This document shows positions 49,429-56,836 of a stretch of 64,000 nucleotides of DNA, piece after piece. How positions within the stretch are numbered: the first letter of the stretch is position 1; each line of letters opens with the position of its first letter. The notes beneath the pieces were generated by a model. It was given only the letters and a program-made list of their open reading frames with translations, made no database searches and was not told the DNA's origin. A program made the position numbers and the translations under genes. The stretch comes from Limnochorda pilosa. GTDB taxonomy: Bacteria > Bacillota > Limnochordia > Limnochordales > Limnochordaceae. The DNA lies in NCBI RefSeq assembly GCF_001544015.1, contig NZ_AP014924.1:3038001-3102000 (forward strand). The letters are read 5' to 3'.

Positions 49429-50904
49429 TCACGCCACCCCCCGCGCCGGAAGCTCCTCCTCCAGCGTGCCCATGAACTCCCGGGCCCGCGCCTCGGGCGC
49501 CCGGCTCAGGAGGCTGACGCCCACGAAGAGCCCCAGCGAGACCAGGAGCCCCCACACGCCCGGCCAGAGACCCAGGGGCCTCCAGCCGCTGAACTGGGTG
49601 AGGAGCACCACGGCCCCGCCCCCCAGCACGGAGGCCAGGGTGCCGGGCGCCGTTCCCCGCCGCCAGTAGAAGGCGCCCACCAGCGCCGGCACCACCACCA
49701 GCAGACCCGCCGAGGAGGCGACCGAGAGGACCGCGATCAGGTCCAGCTGCAGGCGGGCGAAGAGGTAGGCCAGAACGGCGAGGATGGGGATGACCGCCTT
49801 GCCCACCGCCAGCTCCGCCGTCTCGGCCGCGCCCCGGCGCAGGGGGCGGAAGAGGTCCCGGGAGAGCATGGAGGAGAGGGTGAGGAGGATCGAGTCCACG
49901 GTGGAGATGGCCGCGGCGGCGATGCCCACCATGGCCAGGAGCGCCGCCAGCGCCGGAACCCGGCCGGACCCCAGCACCGTGGGCGTGACCAGGTCCGGGT
50001 TCGGAAGGCCCGGGAAGAGCACGAGCCCCGCGAAGCCCCAGGTGACCGAGACCAGGGTGTAGACGAAGCCGAAGGCCAGGAAGCCCAGGAGCATCCGCCG
50101 CAGGCTGACGAGGCTGCGGGGGGCGAAGAGCCGCTGGGAGACCTGCGGGTTGGAGAGGGAGAAGAAGAACCATGGGAGCGAGAGCCCCAGGAAGGTGCCG
50201 AAGGTGAAGTAGCCGTTCCCGGGCACCGTCAGCCAGGCGGGGCGCTCCACCTGCAGCCGGCCGAAGAGCTCCCCGGGGCCGCCCACGGCCTCCAGCACCT
50301 CGGACGTCACCCAGAGGGCGGTCACCATCATCACCACGGCCTGGAGCGCGTCGGTCCAGGCCACGGACCGGAGGCCGCCCATCCACGCCCAGCCCACGGC
50401 CACCATCGTGGCCAGCACCAGGCCCACCTCCACGGGGATGGCTCCCCCGCTGATGCCCCGAAGCAGGAGCCCCACGCCCGTCAGCTGGACGGCGGTGTAA
50501 GGGACCAGGAAGAGGGTCGACAGGACGGCCACCACCATCCCCAGGGCGGTGCTCTCGTAGCGGACGGCCAGGAGCTCGGCCGGCGAGACGATGTGGTACC
50601 GGCGGCCCGCCAGCCAGAAACGGGGCCCGAAGAAGGCGACCAGGGCCAGGCCCGAGAGGTAGACGAGCTCGAAGCCCAGGGCCCCCACCCCGCCCCGGTA
50701 GGTGAGGCCGGCCAGGCCCACCATCATGAAGGCGCTGTAGGTGGTGGCGCTGTAGCTCAGCGCCGAGACCGCACCACCCAGGGCGCGGTTGGCCAGGAAG
50801 TAGGCCTCCACCCCCTGGCCGACCCCCCGCCGCGCCACCAGCGCGAGGAGCGTACCCCCGAGGACGTAGATCGCGAGCGTTCCGTAGATGGTCGACGGAG
50901 ACAC
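49429..50904 (-). CDS. Sodium:solute symporter (SSS family)
   Basis: 491 residues from GTG 50904 (GAGGGAGGG upstream). About 13 helices; SSS landmarks YFLANRALGGAVSALSYSAT, VSPAELLAVRYES, AWMGGLRSVAWTDALQAVVM then GIAAAAISTVDSILLTLSSM are present, the last carrying the Na-site Ser residues. A DUF3311 gene precedes it by 14 nt, as in other SSS operons. Divergent NiaR suggests a pyridine (niacin) or related substrate. Confidence 0.92.
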   Translation of the reverse strand: MSPSTIYGTLAIYVLGGTLLALVARRGVGQGVEAYFLANRALGGAVSALSYSATTYSAFMMVGLAGLTYRGGVGALGFELVYLSGLALVAFFGPRFWLAGRRYHIVSPAELLAVRYESTALGMVVAVLSTLFLVPYTAVQLTGVGLLLRGISGGAIPVEVGLVLATMVAVGWAWMGGLRSVAWTDALQAVVMMVTALWVTSEVLEAVGGPGELFGRLQVERPAWLTVPGNGYFTFGTFLGLSLPWFFFSLSNPQVSQRLFAPRSLVSLRRMLLGFLAFGFVYTLVSVTWGFAGLVLFPGLPNPDLVTPTVLGSGRVPALAALLAMVGIAAAAISTVDSILLTLSSMLSRDLFRPLRRGAAETAELAVGKAVIPILAVLAYLFARLQLDLIAVLSVASSAGLLVVVPALVGAFYWRRGTAPGTLASVLGGGAVVLLTQFSGWRPLGLWPGVWGLLVSLGLFVGVSLLSRAPEARAREFMGTLEEELPARGVA

Positions 50905-50918
50905 GGATCGGCCCTCCC

Positions 50919-51098
50919 TCAGTCGCGCCAGCCCCGGGTCATTCGGGCGATGCTCCCGATGACCGCCAGGGCGAAGAGGCACCAGAAGAGAAAGGCTCCG
51001 TACCAGGCGGGCAGGTTCTGGAGGGCGGCGTAGGGAACCAGGTAGGCCAGCCCCACCAGGAGCCCGAGCCATCCGCCCCAGCGTCGTCCGGAGTTCAT
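50919..51098 (-). CDS. DUF3311 small membrane subunit
   Basis: 59 residues from ATG 51098 with GGAGG upstream. Two hydrophobic helices (WLGLLVGLAYLVPYAALQNL; AFLFWCLFALAVIGSIARM) with LPAWYGAFLFW between, the DUF3311 pattern. It is regularly found before an SSS symporter and is probably its accessory subunit. Confidence 0.85.
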   Translation of the reverse strand: MNSGRRWGGWLGLLVGLAYLVPYAALQNLPAWYGAFLFWCLFALAVIGSIARMTRGWRD

Positions 51099-51126
51099 GG
51101 CACGCGCCTCCAATGGGTGTGAATCA

Positions 51127-51148
51127 CTGTCTTGTCATCTGTCTTGTC
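51127..51148. promoter_or_regulatory. Tandem repeat operator between DUF3311 and niaR
   Basis: CTGTCTTGTC occurs twice (51127-51136 and 51139-51148) with 2 bp between. TGTC/GACA words are expected in NiaR sites. It overlaps a -35 TTGTCA (51132-51137) paired with TATCCT (51154-51159), so binding would repress niaR; the symporter genes start 29 nt on the other side. Confidence 0.6.
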
Positions 51149-51182
51149 GAGAGTATCCTATATGAGGAGGGGAGGGGTGTCA

Positions 51183-51752
51183 ATGGGCCAGATGGGTGGA
51201 CCGGGCACACGGCGCAGCCTCATCGCGGAGCGCCTGCGCGCGGCCGGCGTACCGGTCGCCGGGGCGCAGCTGGCCGAAGGGCTGGGCGTCAGCCGTCAGG
51301 TGATCGTCCAGGACGTGGCCGTGCTCCGGGCGGCCGGAGCCCCCATCCTGGCCACGCCCCGGGGCTACGTCTGGGTGGGCGAGCCGGGCGCCGACCCCCG
51401 TTTCGCCTGCCGCCGGGTGGTGGCGGTGGACCACGCCGCCGGCCAGATCGAGGTCGAGCTCAACGCGGTGGCGGACCTGGGCGGCCGGGTGGTGGACGTG
51501 GTGGTGGAGCACCCCGTCTACGGCGAGCTGCGGGGGCTGGTGATGACCGAGAGCCGGGCCGACGTCCAGGAGTTCCTGGCGCGCCTCCATCAGGGGGGCG
51601 CGGGGCCCCTCCTCACCCTCACCGGGGGGCCCCACCTGCACACGTTGGAGGCCGCCTCCCAGGAGCGCCTGGACCGGATCGTCGCCCGTCTGGAGGCGCT
51701 GGGCTTCCTGATCGAGGAACGGGGCGAGGGATCCGGGCCGGAGCACCCGTGA
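51183..51752 (+). CDS. niaR: NiaR (YrxA) niacin-responsive repressor
   Basis: 189 residues from ATG 51183, GGGGAGGGG 5 nt upstream. An N-terminal winged helix (RRSLIAERLRAAGVPVAGAQ; LAEGLGVSRQVIVQDVAVLR) is joined to a 3H domain with His in VVAVDHAAGQIEV, VVEHPVYGELRG and GGPHLHTLEAAS, the metal and nicotinate site. NiaR represses NAD synthesis or niacin transport genes when niacin is present. Its own promoter carries the tandem repeats. Confidence 0.92.
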   Translation: MGQMGGPGTRRSLIAERLRAAGVPVAGAQLAEGLGVSRQVIVQDVAVLRAAGAPILATPRGYVWVGEPGADPRFACRRVVAVDHAAGQIEVELNAVADLGGRVVDVVVEHPVYGELRGLVMTESRADVQEFLARLHQGGAGPLLTLTGGPHLHTLEAASQERLDRIVARLEALGFLIEERGEGSGPEHP

Positions 51753-51806
51753 GGGATCGTGACATTGGGTGCAAAGCCACCTTCTGGTTGACACGGTCTC
51801 CTTCCC

Positions 51807-51968
51807 CGCTTAGAATTGTCGCAGAAGCACGAGGAACGCTGAATTCCGCCGACGGCGGGAGCGGGGGACCCACAGGACGTTCCCCTCGTGCGAGGGGCAG
51901 GGTGAATCCTGGAAGCCCAGGACGGGTTACTTTTTCAACCCGAACCCGGTAGCTAACCCCGTAAGCGT
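51807..51968 (+). ncRNA. Cyclic di-AMP (ydaO/yuaA) riboswitch
   Basis: All the conserved blocks of the ydaO aptamer are present in order: CGCTTA (51807-51812) pairing with TAAGCG (51962-51967) as P1; GGGGGACCCA (51863-51872); GGTGAATCC (51901-51909); GGGTTAC (51924-51930); ACCCGAACCC (51938-51947); AGCTAACC (51951-51958). This class turns genes off when c-di-AMP is bound. An intrinsic terminator follows at once. TTGACA (51788-51793) and TAGAAT (51811-51816), 17 nt apart, look like a promoter but would start transcription after the P1 strand. Confidence 0.9.
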
Positions 51969-51975
51969 GGAAAGA

Positions 51976-52022
51976 GCGTGCGGTGCCGGCCTGCGTGCCA
52001 GCCGCTCGCTTTTTGCTTTTTT
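51976..52022 (+). terminator. Riboswitch expression-platform terminator
   Basis: GCGTGCGG (51976-51983) and CCGCTCGC (52002-52009) form the outer stem, with GGC/GCC inside, followed by TTTTTGCTTTTTT (52010-52022). It begins 8 nt after the aptamer, as in OFF switches. Confidence 0.85.
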
Positions 52023-52135
52023 CGGGTTCCCCTCGGCCCCGGGCCCGAAGCGACGGAGGCCGTGCGGGAGAGCCGGAGCGTGCGCCGGGCACGGCGAGCA
52101 AGGGCCGGACGATCCCTGACAGGGGGCCATCGTCC

Positions 52136-53566
52136 ATGGCTCGGACCTCTTCACCGGTCACCTCTTCCCCGCCCCGCGCGCCCGGGCGGTCCAGCACCGT
52201 CTCGGCCCCCCGGGGCATGGCCCTCCTGAGCCCCACGGGCCACCTGGGCTTCACGCCCATCGAGGAAGCGAGCTTCCAGGTGGGCGTCGCTCGAGGACCG
52301 GACGCCGTCGTGGCCGACTCAGGCTCCTGCGACATCGGCCCCCACCCCCTGGGCGCCGACGAGCAGGCGAGCCCCCGCACCTGGCAGGAACACGACCTCC
52401 GGCTCATCTTCACCGCCGCCCGCCGCCTGGGCGTGCCCATGATCATCGGCTCCTGCTCGGACACGGGCACGGACCGGGGCGTCCGCCAGTACGCGGCGTA
52501 CCTCCGCCGCCTGGCCGGCGAGCTGGGCGTGCCCCGGTTCCGTATGGCCACCATCTACTCGGACGTGGACCTGGAGGCCCTTCGCCGCCGGGTGGCCGCC
52601 GGCGCCCGGGTGGAAGGCCTCGACGGCCGGCCGCCCCTCACCCTGGACGACATCGACGCCACCACCCACGCGGTGGCTGTGATGGGGGCGGAGCCCATCC
52701 GCGAGGCGCTCCGCCGGGGGGCGGACGTGATCCTGGCCGGCCGGGCCAGCGACGCCTCCCTCTTCGCCGCACCCCTTCTCGAAGCCGGACTGCCTGCCGG
52801 CGTGGCCTACTACGCCGGCAAGGTGCTGGAGTGCGCCTCCTTCTGCGCCGAGCCCTTCGCCGGCAAGGAGAGCGTGCTGGGGGTGGTGGAGCCCGAGCAG
52901 ATCGTGGCCGAGCCCATGAGCGACTACCAGCGGTGCACCCCCACCTCCCTGGCCAGCCACGCCATGTACGAGCGGTTGGACCCCTTCCGGGAGGTCCTCC
53001 CCGGCGGGTACGTGGACATGACCGCCTGCCGCTACGAGGCGGTGGACGAGCGCCGCACCCGGGTGACCGGCTCCCGCTGGGTCCCGGCCGAGCGGTACAC
53101 GGTGAAGCTCGAGGGCGCCGGAAGGGTGGGCGAGCGGGCGCTGATGATCATCGGCATCCGGGACCCCTACACCATCGCCCGGGTGGACGAGGCGGTGGCC
53201 TGGTCCCGCCGGAAGGTGGCCGAGCGGTTCCGGGGGCCGGGGTACCAGGTGCACTACCACATCTACGGCAAGAACGCGGTCATGGGCGAGCTCGAGCCCG
53301 TGAAGGAGATCCGGTCGCACGAGCTGGGCATCGTGGTGGAGGCGGTGGCGCCTACCCGGGATGAGGTAGCCGAGCTGGCCAACCTGGCCGGCCGCAACTT
53401 CATGTACGCCCGCCTCCCCGGGTTGCGGGGCACCGCCGGCGCCGCCGCCTTCCTGAGCGACGAGGTCCTCCCCGCTCGGGCCGCCTACCGCTGGACCATG
53501 AACCATGTCGTCGAGGTGGACGATCCCCTGGAGCTCTTCCGCCTCGAGGTCGAAGAGGTCGGTTGA
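52136..53566 (+). CDS. DUF1446 (AtuA-like) family protein
   Basis: 476 residues from ATG 52136 (AGGGGG 9 nt upstream). The AtuA-like family is recognised by GFTPIEEASFQVGVARGPDA, ADSGSCDIGPHPLG, GVPMIIGSCSDTGTDRGV, VILAGRASDASLFAAPLLEAG and VVEAVAPTRDEVAELANLAG. Relatives are tied to acyclic terpene and branched acid breakdown, but chemistry is unproven. It is followed by DUF4387, its usual partner. It is the first gene after a c-di-AMP riboswitch, an unexpected control. Confidence 0.88.
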   Translation: MARTSSPVTSSPPRAPGRSSTVSAPRGMALLSPTGHLGFTPIEEASFQVGVARGPDAVVADSGSCDIGPHPLGADEQASPRTWQEHDLRLIFTAARRLGVPMIIGSCSDTGTDRGVRQYAAYLRRLAGELGVPRFRMATIYSDVDLEALRRRVAAGARVEGLDGRPPLTLDDIDATTHAVAVMGAEPIREALRRGADVILAGRASDASLFAAPLLEAGLPAGVAYYAGKVLECASFCAEPFAGKESVLGVVEPEQIVAEPMSDYQRCTPTSLASHAMYERLDPFREVLPGGYVDMTACRYEAVDERRTRVTGSRWVPAERYTVKLEGAGRVGERALMIIGIRDPYTIARVDEAVAWSRRKVAERFRGPGYQVHYHIYGKNAVMGELEPVKEIRSHELGIVVEAVAPTRDEVAELANLAGRNFMYARLPGLRGTAGAAAFLSDEVLPARAAYRWTMNHVVEVDDPLELFRLEVEEVG

Positions 53567-53595
53567 GGAGCGCACGGAACGAGGGGGGAAAGGAC

Positions 53596-53910
53596 ATGTC
53601 CAAGCTGGTCGAGCTGGCGTCCACCATCCGGAGCAAGAACGCCGGGGTGGACCACATCACCTTCGACATCCTGTTCTCGGACCCGGCCGCCTACGAGCAG
53701 GTGAAGGCGAGCCACGTGCTCACCCCCGAGCGGGTGGCGGGCCTCTACCACGTGGCTCCCGAGCGGGTGGTCCGCTTCGTCACCTTCGACCCCGCCCGCG
53801 CCATCAAGTTCACGATCCGGCGCGACCAGCCCAGCGGAAGCCCGGGCGAGGGCGACGTGATGGGGAGTCAGCAGTACGCCCCGCTGCTGGACCTGGAGGT
53901 GTCGGGCTAG
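53596..53910 (+). CDS. DUF4387 protein
   Basis: 104 residues from ATG 53596 (AAAGGA upstream). LVELASTIRSKNAGVDHITFDI, VLTPERVAGLYHVAPERVVR and FDPARAIKFTIRRDQPSGSP match DUF4387, which is adjacent to or fused with DUF1446 proteins in many genomes; the two likely form a heteromeric enzyme. It ends overlapping the convergent nadK stop by 4 nt. Confidence 0.88.
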   Translation: MSKLVELASTIRSKNAGVDHITFDILFSDPAAYEQVKASHVLTPERVAGLYHVAPERVVRFVTFDPARAIKFTIRRDQPSGSPGEGDVMGSQQYAPLLDLEVSG

Positions 53911-54815
53911 CCCCGGGGCGCGGGCGGGCCCCACAGGACCGCTTCGGCCCGCTTCAGGTACGAGAAGCCGGGCAGGTAGGCTAGGCGGACGCCTTCGTCG
54001 ATCCATGCCACCGTACACCGCAGGAAGTTCTCGGCGACCACCCTGCCGTCCGCGGTGAGTTGGGCCCGGCGGTCGTGGGGGCGCAGGTTGACGATCTCCA
54101 GGGTGTGACCGGGGGGCAGCACCAGGGGCGTGTCCACGTAGCGGGTGTGGACCGAGTGGTGCAGGTTGAGCCCCACCACCTGGAACGCCCTCAGGGCCGG
54201 GTGGAGCATGGGGCCGCCCGCGGCCCGGGCGTAGGCGGTGGAGCCCAGAGGGGTGGCCACCACCAGCCCGTCGCCCACCACCGGCGCCATCTCCAGCTCC
54301 GCCACCCGCACGGAGAGGGTCAGGGTGCGGGGGCTCCCCCGCTCCACCACCAGGTCGTTGAGACAGTCGAAGGGCTGTGGGGGCAAGGGGGCTCCCGTCT
54401 CGTCCGCGGGCTCGGTGAGCACCCGCAGCAGCGGCGCCTCCATCTCGATCCAGTCGCCCCGGCGGACATGGTCCACCGCGGCGTCGAGCTGGTCCAGCGA
54501 GACGGCCGAGAGGAAGCCCAGGTGGCCCGCGTTGACCGCGAAGAAGGGCGCGCCCCACACCCGGAAGCGGCGGACCGCGTCCAGGAGCGTTCCGTCGCCG
54601 CCCACCGTCACCACCAGGTCCGGCGCCTGGGCCAGGTCCGTGGCCACCTCGGGGGTCTTCACCTCCAGCCCGGCCGCTTCCAGGGCGGCGACCAGGCGCA
54701 GGCGCGCCTCCTCCCGGGCGCCCCGGCTCCACCCGCCGAAGAGGGCCACCCGCTGCGGCCGCCCCGCAGCCCGAACGCTCCCCTGGGGCCCGTTCCCCCG
54801 CTCCCCACGCTCCAC
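53907..54815 (-). CDS. nadK: NAD kinase
   Basis: 302 residues from GTG 54815 (AAGGGGG upstream). The family motifs GGDGTLLDAVRRF, NAGHLGFLSAV, NDLVVERG and DGLVVATPLGSTAYARAAGGP are present. It phosphorylates NAD to NADP in the cytoplasm. It follows uvrC by ~55 nt on the same strand and may be cotranscribed. Confidence 0.95.
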   Translation of the reverse strand: MERGERGNGPQGSVRAAGRPQRVALFGGWSRGAREEARLRLVAALEAAGLEVKTPEVATDLAQAPDLVVTVGGDGTLLDAVRRFRVWGAPFFAVNAGHLGFLSAVSLDQLDAAVDHVRRGDWIEMEAPLLRVLTEPADETGAPLPPQPFDCLNDLVVERGSPRTLTLSVRVAELEMAPVVGDGLVVATPLGSTAYARAAGGPMLHPALRAFQVVGLNLHHSVHTRYVDTPLVLPPGHTLEIVNLRPHDRRAQLTADGRVVAENFLRCTVAWIDEGVRLAYLPGFSYLKRAEAVLWGPPAPRG

Positions 54816-54870
54816 CTGGAACGCCCCCTTCGTCGGTGCTCGTCCGTGTTCCCGCCCGGTGAAGTCCTCG

Positions 54871-56832
54871 TCAGTGAAGCTGCTGGTAGATCCGTTCGGC
54901 CACGACCCGGGGAAGCCCTGGAACCGCGTACAGGTCCTCGAGACCCGCCTCGCGCAGGCGTTTCAGCGAGCCGAAGTGGCGCAGCAGCTCTCTCTTCCGC
55001 CGGGGCCCCACCCCTTCGATCTCGTCCAGGGCCGACCGGCTGGTGCGCGCGTCCCTGAGCTGGCGGTGGTAGGTGATCGCGAACCGGTGCGCCTCGTCGC
55101 GCACCCGCTGGAGCACGTGGAGCGCCGGGCTGCGGTGGTCGAGCTCCAGCGGGTCCGGGTCATCCTCCATGTAGATCTGCTCGAAGCGCTTGGCCAGGCC
55201 AATGATGGGCAGCTCCTCCAGGCCCAGGTCCCGCAACGCCGCCCGGGCTGCGTTGAGCTGGCCCCGCCCCCCGTCGATCACCACCAGGTCGGGCAGCACG
55301 GCGAAGCGGGCCTGGTCCATCAGCTCGGCCCGCCGCGCCTGCCGGGCGGCCTCGTCGCGCGGGCCGCCCTCGGCCACCAGGCTCTCCACCTCCTCCCGCT
55401 CCCGGAAGTAGCGGGTGAAGCGGCGCCGGATGGTTTCGGCCATCATCCGAAAGTCGTCGGGCGTCTCCTGGCTCTGGATCTTGAAGCGCCGGTACTGGGA
55501 GGGGTCCGGCTCGCCTTCGGTCAGCACCACCATCGAGGCGACGGCCTGCTTCCCCTGGAAGTTGGAGATATCGTAGCACTCGATCCGGCGCGGCGGCTGC
55601 TCGAGACCGAGGCGTTCGGCCAGGTCCGCCAGGGCCCGCTGGTTCCGGCCCTGCCGGCGTTCGGTGCTGGCCTCATACTCGGCCAGGGCAAGGCGGGCGT
55701 TTTCCGCAACCATCTCCACCAGCTGCCGCTTCTCACCCCGCTGGGGGCGGTGCAGCCGCACCCGGCCGCCCCTTCGCTGCTCGAGCCAGGCGGTGACGAT
55801 GCCGGCGTCCTCAGGCTCCAGCGGCACCAGCACCTGGGGCGGCACCAGGTCCGCCCGGGCGTAGTACTCCTGCAGGAAGGCGCCCAGCACCTCCCGCTCC
55901 TCGGTGCCGGGGGTGATCTCCACGAAGAAGGGCTCGCGCCCCACCAGCTTGCCGCCCCGGATGAAGAAGACCTGGGCGCAGGCGCTCTCCCGGCCCAGGG
56001 CGAGGCCCACCACGTCCTGATCCGAGTCGTCTTTGGCGGAGACGATCTTCTGCCGTTCGATCACCGCCTGGAGGGCCCGGATCTGGTCGCGCACCCGGGC
56101 GGCCTTCTCGAAGTGGAGCTGCTCGGCAGCCGCCTCCATCCGGCGGGTGAGCTCGGGCACCAGGGCCTCCTGCCGGCCCTCCAGGAAGAGGACCACCTGC
56201 TCCACCACCCGCCGGTACTCCTCCTGGCTTTGGAGCGCGGCGCACGGGGCCCCGCAGCGGTCGATGTGGTACATGAGGCAGGGCCGGTAGTTGAGCTCGC
56301 CCGACAGGTCCAGGGTGCAGGTGCGCACGGGCAGGAGCTTGCGCACGAACTGGAGCGTCTCCCGCACCGCGTGCACGTTGGTGTAGGGGCCGAAGTAGCG
56401 CCCGCCGTCGTCCCGCTTGCGCCGTACCAGGATCACCCGGGGGAAGCGCTCCTCCAGGGTGACCTTGATGTAGGGGTACGCCTTGTCGTCCCGCAGCCGG
56501 ACGTTGTACCAGGGCCGGTAGCGCTTGATCAGGTTGGACTCGAGGATGAGCGCCTCGACCTCGGTATCGGTGACGATGTACTCCAGGTCGGCGATGTTGG
56601 CGACCATGGCCGCCACCTTGGCCCCGCCCAGCCCCCGCCCGTTGCGGGAGGGCTGGAAGTAGGAGCGGACGCGGTGGCGCAGGGAGACCGCCTTGCCGAC
56701 GTAGATGACCTCTCCGGCGGCGTTCTTCATCAGGTAGACGCCCGGCTGGTCGGGAAGCAGGGAGAGCTTCTCCTCCAGCCGGGGCCGCTCGTCGCGCCCG
56801 CCCGGCGCCGGCTCTTCGATCTCGATGCTCAT
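54871..56832 (-). CDS. uvrC: Excinuclease subunit UvrC
   Basis: 653 residues. GIY-YIG domain (PGVYLMKNAAGEVIYVGKAVSL), Cys-rich CRxxC-like CTLDLSGELNYRPCLMYHIDRC, UVR motif (LTRRMEAAAEQLHFEKAARV), RNase H-like nuclease domain (ECYDISNFQGKQAVASMVV; LVVIDGGRGQLNAA) and C-terminal HhH repeats (IEGVGPRRKRELLRHFGSLK). It makes the 3' and 5' cuts in nucleotide excision repair. Starts 4 nt after uvrA stop. Confidence 0.97.
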   Translation of the reverse strand: MSIEIEEPAPGGRDERPRLEEKLSLLPDQPGVYLMKNAAGEVIYVGKAVSLRHRVRSYFQPSRNGRGLGGAKVAAMVANIADLEYIVTDTEVEALILESNLIKRYRPWYNVRLRDDKAYPYIKVTLEERFPRVILVRRKRDDGGRYFGPYTNVHAVRETLQFVRKLLPVRTCTLDLSGELNYRPCLMYHIDRCGAPCAALQSQEEYRRVVEQVVLFLEGRQEALVPELTRRMEAAAEQLHFEKAARVRDQIRALQAVIERQKIVSAKDDSDQDVVGLALGRESACAQVFFIRGGKLVGREPFFVEITPGTEEREVLGAFLQEYYARADLVPPQVLVPLEPEDAGIVTAWLEQRRGGRVRLHRPQRGEKRQLVEMVAENARLALAEYEASTERRQGRNQRALADLAERLGLEQPPRRIECYDISNFQGKQAVASMVVLTEGEPDPSQYRRFKIQSQETPDDFRMMAETIRRRFTRYFREREEVESLVAEGGPRDEAARQARRAELMDQARFAVLPDLVVIDGGRGQLNAARAALRDLGLEELPIIGLAKRFEQIYMEDDPDPLELDHRSPALHVLQRVRDEAHRFAITYHRQLRDARTSRSALDEIEGVGPRRKRELLRHFGSLKRLREAGLEDLYAVPGLPRVVAERIYQQLH

Positions 56833-56836
56833 GGAC

